Of a stretch of 64,000 bases of DNA, positions 45,301 through 58,000 are shown piece after piece. The stretch comes from Onchocerca volvulus (taxonomy: Eukaryota; Nematoda; Chromadorea; Rhabditida; Onchocercidae), in NCBI GenBank assembly GCA_000499405.2, contig HG738137.1, positions 21,166,603-21,230,602 on the forward strand, written 5' to 3'. Made by a program: the position numbers and the translations under genes. Position 1 is the stretch's first letter; each line of letters begins with the position of its first letter. The notes under the pieces are model-generated. The model did no database searches, was not told the origin of the DNA, and worked only from the letters and a program-made list of their open reading frames with translations.

Positions 45301-48300
45301 ATTATTTTCAACTGATAAACTGTTAATGAAACGACTGAAAAACTTTCTCAATGAACACTGCCGGCCTTTTGATGTTTCTAGAAAGGGAATTCCAAAGTTG
45401 ATCAGTGGAGAAGATGATAGAGTGGATTTCTTTAAACGCTTACAGAAACTGTCCTGGAAATTTCTAAATCAATCCATAACATGGAAACCGAAAGTATTTA
45501 AAATTTTTCACATACAACTGAATGAGGAATAATATTGAAAAAAATAACCTCATTTGTGCCCAGTTCAGCAGCATTAACGGAACAAATATCACAGACCGCA
45601 GACCGATTTGTCAAAGTCGTACCGCAACTAGACAACAACTCTACTTCAAGATGATTGGAATACAGTGTTAGAATTGCATAATGTAAGATCCGTTTAGCTG
45701 CCCTCAAATCTCTTTTTGAGTTACCCCGCAATAATACAGAACAGCCTAATTCTGGTGGGCATTCCTCAAACATCTGAAAAACTAAGTTATCGCTACTTAA
45801 TTTTTTTTTTTTTTTAAATGAGTATGTTTTATAAAAACCTGGAAAAGTTTTGAAAATATAACTCCTCAAAGAAATTTTACTGTTCGTTATTTTTCTACCT
45901 TTCTCTAGCATTTTAATGAAATCCATAAAATTTCTTTATCGAAAAGATTTTCAAATTTTAAGGATAATTTTAATTAAAAATGATTCTTACTAATAAACAT
46001 TTGTATTTCCCATTCGCTAATTGAATCTTCTCTTGTCGAAAAAATGGACAAAATCCAATTTTTTGGTTCAGAATCTGTGCATCAAGTGAAGGCATTACAT
46101 CAGCTCCAGTACTTCTTGCAATTCTTTGCAAAACACGTGGTTTAATGTTAGAAACTAGTGTGACTCCAGCGTGTAATAACATCTGTACAGCTAGGCCAGA
46201 TACATTACGCTCTACCAGAACTACTGATGGCCGATGTGAAAGCATTCTCTCTACCTGATTCCGCAAATATTCACTTTCCTATAATTAACTTCTTCCTATA
46301 AAGAACAATGATAAAAATTCTCAAAAAAATGAATCTTCAATCTGAACTAAAATAATAAAAAAGTGATTCAAGGATATTTTACAGCAGTAGAATTCAAACT
46401 GTATTTCTTGTAACATTCAAAATTGCACCTGTGAAATTATTGGCTCAATTGAAGAAAGCTTATCGTTAACTCGTTCATATTCAATGCTCCCTTCCAAGGT
46501 CAAAATCGATGCATTACGAATCTCGTTTGGCATCGATTCATGCCGAATACTTTTGCTACATACTGTCCCTTCTATTATCTGGAACAAATATAGATTGTAA
46601 TGATGCTCCTAAAAATTAACTACAGTCAGAATTACCATAGAATCAATAAACTTGAAAATAAAATCAAAACTCCCACTTCCATCTACTTTCATCCTATAAA
46701 AATAATAATAAATAATAATAACAGAAGAAAGCATCAGTTTCTCAACCAACTATAACAAATGACTCTTTTCACTGAACAAAACCTTTAGAGTTATTCATTT
46801 GTCAACAGTTACTGGCTCTTCTTTCTTAAGCTATTTGTTCAGGTATAGATGAATGCATTAAAAATGCATTGAGTTATCAATGGCATATCGCTTATTAAAG
46901 ACGAATATCAACAAACTAACTTTCGCGGAGGGCTTTTCAACTGCAACATGAAGGCTTTTGATGTGAGCATGTTTCATGACATTAACACTTTTACGTCCCT
47001 CCATATCAACTTTAACCATTGATGAAACAACATGACTAACAGTCCATATGATTTCCCACCACCTAAACTTTTATTTTATAGTTCTTTCTTCATTAAATGA
47101 ATGAATGGTATGTATTTTATAGATTCGAACTATACGAAATGCTTTGCAGAGATTTCATTTTCCAGCCAGATATAATATCACAGCAAAACTGTGTTATGAT
47201 TAACACAAGAAATCAACTGATAACAGATAAAAAAAAAAAAAAAAAACTAACTCTCTCGGATCTAATCCTTCACGATTAAAAAGATGTAAAATAAGTTTTT
47301 CGAATTGAATTTCAAAACATCTTTCGATTGTTTCACAGAAAAAAGGGTCTTCATTTTCTGATTTCGATGAAGGAATTTTTGGCACGATTTGCTCATCATC
47401 CAGTTCAGTAACATAAAAATTTGACGTACTTTCGATGTTTATGTTATCTTTCTGCGAAGCTGAGTGTGAGTAATCCATAGATTCTGGCTTCTGAAAGTAA
47501 TTATATTAAGTTCGGTTAACTAAAAAAGCTATGGAAAAAGATTTTAATTTAGTAGTATTTAAAAAAAAGTAAAAAGTCTATACTTGGGAATAAAAAATTA
47601 AAAAAACGATTTCTAACAAATTATTTAATAAACTATCTGCAGTTGCATGAAAAGCATGAATTACGAGAAAAACATGGAACATGGAAAACAAATCGCAACA
47701 AATCATATAACCCTAGCAGCTCACTAGCAGCACTCATTGTTAGAATCCTAACAATGAGAATTCTTCTAAACTAGAAGAGATAGTTTTTAAATTTATGTTT
47801 TTAATTTTTTTTTTTTTTTTATTAACAACAAACCAAGTTTGATGAATCCACAGGCTTCACATTATCCGTCATTTCAATATTTTTCACCCATTCCGGTTCA
47901 TGATCATCATCAACATCAAAACGTCCTTGAGCAACCGAACATTGAACATCTGATTTATACATAGCTAATTCCGTTACAGAAAGTTGAGTAGGAGAATCAA
48001 GTTTCATTGATGATTTTTTTGGATTTGAGCAATGAAGTGATACTCCATTCTCATTGTTCTCATCTTCAGCAACAGATGAATTCAGTGACCAAGATACTGG
48101 TCCTACAATGCGTAATAAACATTTTATTGCAAAGTTACACACATAATGACTTCATTTTTAAAAAATCCTGAATTTAAGGTTAAATTTACTGTCATAATAT
48201 TGAAATCAACAAAATCCACTCAATACAATTTAAAAAACCTAGAAATTTATTGCCAAACCTTTTCCAAAATACAAATACCTCAACCTGCAAAAATTGTGGA

Positions 48301-49831
48301 TACTGAAACGTCTGTTTTATGCACCGATTTCTGATCACAAGTTGATGAATTGGATTTATTCTCTAATTTTGATTCTGTTTGTGGTAAATTCGATATTACA
48401 ATATGTGCGCAGTAATTACACAGTCTTAAATCACCTGTATAACCTGCAAAAAATAAATGAATTGTGATTCTTTTTAACTAGCTGCCTGGTAATCTAAAAA
48501 ACACTCATTTCTATTTTTCATGAAAGTAACCTAAGCATCTCTATGTAGAGGCAATAGCCAAACACTAAATAAGGAGAAATATATTTGAAATTACAAACTG
48601 ATAAAAAAAGATCGAATAATAACAGCTTTATTAGTCTGCTGCCAGTCAGAAATTTCACATACCTCATTTATGAAGCTTATGTTCTATTATTATTACTAGA
48701 ATGTACAATCAAGAAGCTGAAAATTTATTTCTACATATTTCAGTATTTTACTCAAATCGCTTAAGAATAAGATATTATTCTGAAAAAAGAAAAATAATTC
48801 AAGCCGACCTAATAATGATCCAGAGACTTGGACACCACAACATTTTGAACAAAATATTTGTCCACATAAACGACAATGATGTCGCCTTCTGAAGGCAGTA
48901 AAACGTTCCTGGCATTCGTAACATTCCCGTCCACTTGAATCTGGCATCCAGTATCGTCGAAAATCACTTCTGTAAGTCAACTTGGGATATTTGACAGAAA
49001 TTCGATCGCTAAAACTTGCTAAATTTATACAATGGTATTTCCGAAAACTGCTACTAAAACAGAGTGATGTTTTAATAAATTTAACCTTTCATAATCCAGG
49101 AGATCAGGATTTCGCCCTTTAAAAACGGAAGCAAAACGAACAGATGATCTTTTTCCTTCTTCCACAATATCACTGATATTTTCATTGCTTTCCTTTGAAT
49201 CCATCCTCGTTTTATCGACTTCATTTTCTGAAAATTCAAAAACATGATAAATAGCTATTAAATTGCATCCTACTTACTGATATCACAATTTTAATATATC
49301 CGAATTACCAAAAACTAAATGTGAATAGTAAAAATGAAATAATAGATGAAGCGTTGGTTCATTCAAGAATTTGTCAATCATGAGTCAAATAAATGAGCAT
49401 AGTTGTTACTTCTCTTACTCACAGTATAAGAGAACAAAAGTAGTGAAGAGACATGAAGTAAATTCTGAACTATGATAAAATAATATGAAGTAAGCGAAAG
49501 GAATTTAGTATAGGTAAAAATGCATCAAAGTAAAAACTTTACTCGTAGGGATGTTTGGCGTCTTTTCTGCTTCTTCATGCTTGGACTGATCGGAATTTTT
49601 GCAGTTTTCAGACGGTGATTTCGATACAGTGGTTTCATCTATCGCATCGCCTGCTATGCTGATATCTTTCGATGACTTGAAAATTCGATTGAAAAAGTTG
49701 CCGAAAGTACCGGATGAAGTGGATGCTATCGCTGTTACCGTTTCATTGGCTAATTCTTCAGGATGAGGGGTGAAATAAGTAATGCATGTAGCGTCATCAA
49801 TTGGTTCCATACCTTGGAATTGTTGCCACAT
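39314..49831 (-). CDS. ppk-3: PIKfyve/Fab1 phosphatidylinositol 3-phosphate 5-kinase
   Basis: About 27 exons give roughly 1,530 residues: 49543-49831, 49086-49227, 48809-48969, 48285-48443, 47834-48102, 47252-47490, 46921-47062, 46429-46578, 45991-46278, 45549-45773, 45293-45453, 44988-45125, 44492-44680, 44181-44378, 43835-43958, 43127-43183, 42659-42891, 42506-42590, 42164-42331, about 41808-41940, 41471-41624 or 41615, 41155-41233, 40852-40992, 40573-40698, 40122-40261, 39884-40037 and 39314-39583. FYVE finger at about 144-212 (WMPD, RRHHCRLCG), chaperonin-like region about 430-620, Cys-rich region (YQCPSANCD, HYCAKC), and C-terminal kinase with GGKSGASFY, VFKQM, DLKGS, MDYSLLVG and DKKLESWVK. 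It makes PI(3,5)P2 on endosomes. The DEP domain of human PIKfyve is absent. Start uncertain (49879, 49831 or 49810), and the junction near 41.6-41.8 kb is unresolved. Confidence 0.95.
42350..42369. repeat. (TA)n microsatellite
   Basis: About ten TA units within the PIKfyve intron just upstream (on the minus strand) of the exon at 42164-42331. Confidence 0.9.
43521..43799 (-). pseudogene. icd: Rickettsiales-like isocitrate dehydrogenase fragment
   Basis: An open stretch of about 92 codons lies inside the 651-bp PIKfyve intron 43184-43834, in the sense orientation of the host gene. It reads DVYTGIEHRLTG, then TKIITRSGSERICRYAFEY, then HNRKKVTCLTKDNIMKMTDG, then TFHAAFNRIAKKYQDI. These are central-domain signatures of isocitrate dehydrogenase. 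The CLTKDNIMK and FNRIAK forms are those I associate with Rickettsia and Wolbachia Icd, whereas animal mitochondrial IDH3 typically has AVHKANIMK. Homology fades at both ends: upstream only RKID precedes DVYTG where an ENEED-type sequence is expected, and the last residues before the TAA do not fit. It has no start region, no 3' half and no splice link to the PIKfyve exons. I read it as a decayed nuclear insert from a Wolbachia-type endosymbiont. Source not confirmed by search. Confidence 0.75.
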
Positions 49832-52800
49832 TAAAATTATCTTAATATTATATTGGATGGAATTTTGTTGAGAAGACATAAACATACACAGACAAAGACA
49901 TAAAATGATGTATCAATAGTATCTTTACCCGACACTGATTCAAAGTGCTATATACGATGAGAATGAGGAAAGTCAATTTGACGACATACAATAAGTATAT
50001 TCTTAGTATTATTGTTCAAAAAGAGAATACACTGTACAGCAATACAAATGAATCGTCTTAAAGAATAATAATGAGTCAAATTAAATCTATGTGCGAGATT
50101 TCGTAGTCACAATAAATCAATTTAACAAAAAAACGGATAAAATTGTTATATATTTGAATCGAATTTAACGAACTTCATAGCGGTACCGCATCAAAAAGGA
50201 ACTCGATGAGGTCATATTATTTTGTCATCTGTCGTCATTTCAACGAGTTTGGGCTCGGAGTTTGGTTGCTGCAGCTTTTAAAAAATATGTTTGAAACCTT
50301 GCAATCCATTTGTTTTGTTATAATGAGCCATGTGTAAAGAATAGTAGTATAGGACGTCTTCTGTTCTTGCTATTGCAGCAATGAAACTACAGAGCATATT
50401 AAAATATCTGGACATGCTTATCAAATTATTCACTGTATGATTATTTACTTAGAATTATCAGTAAGCACGAAAATTCCAAAAAACAGCGAATGTAATTTGA
50501 AAAGTTCGTATCAAAAATTCATAATCCATAGTTCATATAGGAGTTTGACCCGTCATTGGTGAGAGACATGCACGTAATTAATGATGTTGATATCTGAGGA
50601 ATCTCAAATATATATATATATGACACGTCTTTTTCAAATTTGTTAACCTGAAAGATATGATTTTTGAATGGTTTTTGAGTATTTTCTGGGAATAATATTT
50701 GAGACCCTCAGAAAATTGGGAGAAGAAAGAATATCTGAAATGGTAGATGATGGATGAATGTTCATATATGTGCATTTCCAACGAATAGATGAGAGAAAGG
50801 CAAAATTTCTATTACTTCTTTCATAAAATTGGCTGTGCCTGGGACAACTGTCATCAATTTAGAATTTAATTTTAACAGCTTTATTGAGCGGCACTATTGT
50901 GAACGTTAGATAATATTGGAGAGAGCCGCTACTCAATAATTAGACTGCTTGGAAAATCGGATAAGGTGTATAATTTTTTTGAACAAGAAAAAGTAATGTA
51001 AGTGCGATATTTTTGATAATTTTAGTGTCTAAGAGATTAGGGAATTCCGAAATTTCGACTTCTAAATCTCCAACTTTTCTCAAAATGGCATTGCAATTCT
51101 TTTTATCAAGAAATGAGGGAACGGATTATTCATAATCCAATAACTTTATATTTTAAATGAATATTCAAATAATTCAAGATTAATATGCGATTAAGTAGTA
51201 GTGCTCGGAGATGTGAAAAAAGACGAAATGAGGGTGTTCATCTAGTGATCTTGAAGAGACTACTTTCTCAGCGAATTCTTTTCATAGCTATTGATGTCAC
51301 TCACTTTTGAATATTGAAAAGTTACCATAAAACGATTTTCAGAAAGGACAAAGTTGCCATAAACTAAGAATCGTTTTCTCAAGTTCTTATCTTTTAGCTT
51401 TTTCCCTGAACACCTTCATTTTATCTGCCAAACCAAAAATTGACACAATCATTTCAGATCGGTTTTAATGATCTTTCTTTTCTGTCTCAAGAGAGCTCAG
51501 TGATTACCAGTAATTGCCTTTTGTTTTCAGTTGTTGAAGTTCTTACTCCTTTCATGAATGATATTATATAAATGCTATTTCCATGCATTTTTTGCTTATA
51601 GTGTATTTAAACAAAGTAATGAGAGTAGCAGAAGTTAAGTTCATCTGATGATTTAATTTCGCTTTAAATCGCACTGAAATTTTTTTTTTGTTGTTTGTGT
51701 TCCAAATTTTATCTACAGAGTCCTTTTTTGGTTCAAATCTTATATTTTATTTATCACGCGATGGTCCGATATCATTAGTTCTTGACAAATTTATAATGTT
51801 TCTTCCATATTTCAGAAATCGGTTTTTCTAAACTGCTTTCATTCATTTGTTCATTTTTTAATATCCTGGGACGGATTGCCAAATCATAATATTTTCAAAT
51901 TTAAAATTGTTTATAGAATTCAGAATATAAGTTTCACAAAACAATAACCAGTCGATAATGAGTATCCCTGAAATAAGATTTCCATGAATTTAGCTAAGTG
52001 TTATTTTGTATACTAACCTTGGGAACGGATTTTTAAAATTTCGTTTTCTCCATGCTTCAGATGCTATCATACTTATCATTTCTACTAAGAAATAATATTT
52101 GCAATTTTTTTGATATTTGTAAATATTTGTAGTTTTTTTAGATTGAAATTCAGGCTTAATGCAATAAGCAGACATCTGGATATCAAACTTGAGACTAAAT
52201 TTGACTTTACGTCATTTTCAGTTAATTATTCATAAAATTATCTGTCCTTATGCATAAAAGGATAAATTACTGCCTATCATAATTTTTGATTTTACTAATT
52301 GTTATTTGTATTGTTCATGATTAATCACAAACGTTTTTAATGTTATGATCATAAAAGAGTGGCTCCAAATTCTTAAATTCTTTGAAAATTCGTTACCAAC
52401 AACAATAATTTTGCAAGATTGCTTCCAAATTTTGATAACTCGATTTCATCGATTTATTATTCTCTGCGATATGTCATCGCATATTTAGTTGTAGCGAATG
52501 ACTGCTTTCGATTTTTATTGATCCCATCGATTCTTTACCAGAATTTTTTCTGCATTTATCTTGGAAATTGGTGATCAGTTGCAGATAGCTCATCGAATCA
52601 TTATGTTGCTGTTTGTTGTTGTTGAAGATCTACTCTTCTGCATTCCTGCTGCTGATTAGACGAGGATGTCCTGAAAGTTCACTCTTTCAAGAAAAGCTCC
52701 AACCACCAAACATACACTCTCTTATTACTAATCGACAGAAGCTTGCTCTTTCTTTTTCTTTTGGAAATAACATTTGAATCTTAGTAATGAAGAGCAATCG

Positions 52801-55086
52801 TGAATTTGTTTAATTTTGATGTAATTCCTATATTATATTGTCTGTTTAATTTTATTTAATCCGATATTGCATCACAAAATTTGAAAATAATTTGTTATCT
52901 TTTGTCTCTCTTTTAGTAATAATTCAATTTCATAATAAACTATAATAATTATATCTCAACTGATAACAGCAACTATGATCAGTTTTTTTACATATTTATT
53001 ATTAAAATGTTGATAGCATTTTTTGGAACTTGATTTTGCAAAATAAAATATATAAGAGTAAAGTAAATTTTGACGGGTGAAAAATTCTTATTTAAAAAAG
53101 TCATAGTTTTTTTTTTTTTTTTTTAATTTTTATATGGTAATCGTAACATATCAGCATTATAAGTGATTCTGATTTATATCCGATTGTTGATAAAATAGGA
53201 AACTGGTAAAGGACCGATTGTTTTTTGAAGCTTACTGCTATTATAACAGTTTGCGATCGATTCTTTGTTGATTTTTCACATTCTTTCCTAGGATTTGGTT
53301 GTTGATTATGTCAATATTTCTAATTTTGTCCTTGATTTCTTTTCCTACTATTCGTTCAACATGCGTTCCAAGCCGAAGGAAGATCTTATTTCATCAACCA
53401 TTGATCATCCTAAAATTATTCTCTCACATCATGCTAAAATTGCATATCGGTTACATAAAACAACCAACAAAACTTTGATTTGCTCTTATGTAAAAATATT
53501 TCGTGCACCGAATATGCTTCCTGTTCAATCCCAATGTTCAATTTAATCGAAACTAATAACTGATATGTAGAATAAAATGAAAATTCAGAAGTATGTGTAT
53601 ATGCGTGTATATATGTTCCAACTTAAAAAGTTCGTATAATGTGCGGCTGAATCGTATCGATCTTTGCTAGTGATGATTCATTGTTGAAGATTGAATCCAG
53701 CTAAAGGTATTTATGAATAGTAAAAATAATAGTTGGTGATTGTCAGATACGTGATTTTATATCCAGTTATCTCCATAATCAATCGCTACTAATTTACTCT
53801 TAATTTTTAATAGTGAAAAAAAAGATGATGATATATGAGTATCGTCCTTCATTGTAATTCATTTTTTTATTCACCGCTCGTCTCAATGTGAATATTGTTG
53901 TATAGGTTATATAAATCACCAAAAATAGATGGATTTGATTTTTTTTATGATGCAAAAATAGTTTCCATTGCTAGATATATAATTTAACCGTGTCCTGATG
54001 TCTTGGTTTGCTTGCTTCATCCTTAATTCTGGCGGGGGGGAGGAAATTTGATATTGAAAGTTCTCTGCATCATAACAAAAGGATGAAAGAAAAAAGCCGA
54101 AATGCTAACTATCATTTTGTTGTTTATGGCATATTTACCAGTATATTTGTTAATTTTACAAAAATTATAGTCATAGTAATCATAATCTTATGTTTAGAGT
54201 TTCAAGAAATTTATTTGCAAATACATCTCTCATGCAGTGCAATGTCAAAACCCATTATGATATCATTTTTGCCACAGTTATCTCTCCGCTCTTTCTATCT
54301 TTTTATTTTTTCTTTCTATTCGCCTCTGCTATTATTGCCTTTTTCGCGCTATCCGTTTATCCATCCAATATCTTGTTTTACTGACCGTAACAACTCAATG
54401 ACTGAATAGATTTAATTACCATATATTAATTCTATTCTGAGCTTCTCCATAATATCAGATGTAGTATTAGAGTCACCTATGATTTGTTATTTTATCAATT
54501 CAAATATAGGTTTAACTTATTTTTCGAAATTTGAGGAAACAAGTTCTGATTCAAATTTTGCATTAAGTAAAAAGTGCCTTTGTTCTTATGTAAAATAATT
54601 TATTTAATTTAGCAATTATGACTATCTTCAAAATTGCCATAAGAATTTTGATAATTCCTATTGCAAATGAAAAGGTTTATTGATTTGGGATACAAACGTT
54701 TCATTTATCAGTTTGTATAATAATGAAGTCGGAAAAGATGACGCTAGAATGTTGATGGATGGTTATCAATTGACTGATGGCAGTTGGTGATGCATATTTT
54801 TATTATTGCTATAAATTCTGATAATAAAACTACGACTATAGCCGTTCATTCCCTATTTATTGATATCTAAAGGACGCTGACAGTTGAGAAGAAACATTTT
54901 TATTTTTCGTTATCAGTTCTGAAATCGAGCCTGATAATTAACTGATTTTCGCTGTTCGGTGTATTTTTTCTGCAGTCGAGCTTTGTGGGAAAATATAGAC
55001 TTTTTCATTTATTTATTTTTTTGTATTATTCATTGTACTATTGCTATTATCATTCTGTCCATCTCAAATTCACCAGTCCTTACACA
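49832..55086. other. Region between divergent PIKfyve and SCHIP1-like genes
   Basis: About 5.25 kb between two genes that point away from each other; it must contain both promoters. An acceptor-like TTTTTTCTGCAG at 54964-54975 precedes the SCHIP1-like first coding exon, so an upstream noncoding exon or a spliced leader is likely. Short T-rich tracts and an ATATATATAT run near 50611 are present. No coding exon is supported. Confidence 0.5.
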
Positions 55087-58000
55087 ATGTGGCAATCTCA
55101 TGAGATAGTACCCAACACAGAATCGCAACATAATTTATGCACTAAATCACTGTTACATAGTTTAGTAAAATCGCGACGTATTGGAAGTGTAAGTTCAAGT
55201 TCCTTGGATCAACAGAGCAATAGTTCAAGCTTGGAATCCATTGAATCATGTGCTTTGGATGGTAACCAGGCTTTATCTACATCATGTTCTGAAGATTCCT
55301 TCGAAATGTCCAGTACAACTTCGAGGCCAACTACTGAAGATCCTTCACAACTATCACTTCAGGGTTTAAACTTGACATCCAGTTTTCTGAGTTCAGAAAA
55401 TTTTGTGCAACAATCGAATATACTTTTTGATTATCAAGATCGAAAATCTTCTGAATGTAACAGTTCAGGCCAAATGTCGAGAGATAGTTTAGAACCATGT
55501 AGCTCGTTAGAGAAACACAGTTTACAAAAAAATACGGATTTACCAACAAAGAAGAATCCAACAAATTATCATTTTGACCGTTTCGATGAGCCAAATAATC
55601 TCCGAGAAATTTCTCGGGATGGGGCAACTGTAAATAACACTGTGAATAGGGATGGAATGAGAAATACCGAATCATGGCCCATGCGTCACAGCATCTCAAA
55701 TATATGGAAATCCAACAATTCTATTAAAAGAGATAAAGCTTCGTTACGTGAATACATCGACAAAGAATTGGATAATTTAGATACATGTTTACCACAGTTA
55801 GATTTTAATAAACTGGAAGAAAAATTAAACTGTGCAGCAAAAGAACGAATAATAACGGAAAGGAAATTACTTGGTGAACAGGTTCATTTTAGTTTCTTGT
55901 CTTTCATTTCCTTTTAAATTATATTTAATATCAGTGGCTTTAATTATTAATATAGTTTGCATAATACCATTTTTTAAGAAACTATATATCAATTATTATA
56001 GAACGATAAATAAAGTACCGTTGTTTAACTGACTATAACTTATAGACTAGACTCTCTTGAATCGAGCAGATCTGTAAGACTGACATTTATAAATTTGATG
56101 AGTTATTATATTATGAGGTTCTGTGTTAGGCAGTTTTCTAAAGCAGCATAATCCGGTTTATTTTATATGAATTTGGAGAGGTAAATCGGATGATTTTAAA
56201 AATTTAAACAATCTTAAAAATCTTAAGATATTTGAAAAAATGGAAATTTCAGACTAAGCTTATGTTTTATGTCTTTTTTTTTTTTTGGTTTTAATGCATC
56301 TGTTCTTATTAAAGAATATATATTTTTTAAAAGGGATCGTATTGATGCTTGCAAAAGAGAGTCAAAATTAGGCAGTTTTAGAAGTCTTCAAGATACTGAA
56401 TTGGATGTTAAACTTGAGCTGCTTTTTGAATTAGAAATCTCCAGTTTTTTCTTGCAGAATTGCTCTTTAAATGGGCTTTCATTTTACTTTTGAAATGGAT
56501 TATTGTAATAACTGCTTGTGAATTCTGAATTCTGAATTTCCTTATGAGTCCAAATAAGTTTTTAATATAGAAAAGATTTAATAAGATAAATTGTCTTTTT
56601 GTTGGTTCGAATACACTTCTTTTAATTATTAGTGCAATTATGATATTTTTTTTTTTCTTCATAATTTCACGCAAGCAGTGCAATTTAGCTTTGACAGAAC
56701 TTCTTCTGGAAGTTCAAAAGTATGGAATCAATGTAATATATTTTCGATATATTTATTTAGTGACAAAGTGTTTGTGACTGAAGTGACTCTGTAGTAATTT
56801 CAAGGCTTTTTGTTCTTTAATTATTGAGCTGCAGAATTTTAACTGGCAGACTTATTTTCAAACACTAGTTTTAGATGCATAATTGATTAATTAAAAAAGA
56901 CTTAAAAAAATAGAATCAACAAATGATATCGAAAAAGATTTTTGTCATCAATGTGCAGTGATATATCAAAAAATTTCATTACAGAATTATTTGCCTCTTT
57001 TCACCGTATTTGAAAAATATGATAAATGTAATGCTTTTTTGACAGGTGCGTCGACGTTTAGCACTTCAAGTAGATCAGTATACAGCAGAACCAGCTCCAC
57101 GGGTTTACATGAGGCCGTCGAAGTCAAATCTCGGCTTTCGCTTACAAACAGCCATGAATTTGCAAGTAATTTTTGCAATCTTACGCTGAAATATGTACTC
57201 TTATGGAGTAGATTGGATGGTTTTTGGTGTAAAATAATTAGAAAGATTTTTATTGTTCCCAATCGTTTTGAAAAAATGTGTTTTAGATAATTTTCCACAT
57301 CTTTTTAATAATTTAAGTCGTGGTAACAAATTTCTTAAATCTTTATAATTAATTTGTCAGTAATAATTTCCTTCAATCTTATTTTTTTATATTTTCGTGT
57401 ATTTATTAGGTTTGTTATATCAACGATCTGAAAGATGAGGAAGAAGATGAAAAGGAAAGTTCGGATGATGATTTTTCTGTGCCTAAATCGAATTCCGCAC
57501 CAAATTTGCGAAGTTCGGTGATTAATGGCTCCAATTTGAATGCTTCGGAGTTACGTCAAGCTGTATCAGCTGTCAGTAAGTATAAATGTATTGCTTTTAA
57601 ATTATGAAGTCAATTTATATCGTAGTTTTTCAGCAGGGAAATTTCTTTTTTATTTTTTAGATATCTTGAAATTTCGTGCGCGAATTCATCCACCCTTTGT
57701 TTCATAAATTTCAAAATGCCTCCTTTAGAATTTTAGCTCTTTTCTATCAGTGAACTTGATATCACAAATTTCTTTTCTAATGTAATTTCTATTTTATTGT
57801 TATTTTTGTGAAATCTTTGACAAGAATTAGTTGTTTTTGCTATCATATTCATTTTGCATGAAAAAGTTTCTCTTATCATCTTATATCTGCCTTCTCTGAG
57901 CTGCTTTATCAATGTTTCAAGAACGCCGTTGATTTTTTTACTGCACTCCAATTTTAGTATATGAATGTTACACAATATTGATCTATAGCCGGGTGGGAGA

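Noticed and set aside
45278..45532. Plus-strand open frame of 84 codons
   Set aside because: Antisense of the PIKfyve exon 45293-45453, which carries the conserved INFGIPFLETSKG segment on the minus strand.
53295..53546. Plus-strand frame that could be an upstream SCHIP1-like exon
   Set aside because: An acceptor-like TTTCCTAG precedes it, but it runs to a stop without a donor in frame and lacks similarity to SCHIP1 or IQCJ.
55331..55699. Minus-strand open frame of 122 codons
   Set aside because: Antisense shadow of the first coding exon of the SCHIP1-like gene; Ser-rich coding sequence commonly leaves the opposite frame open.
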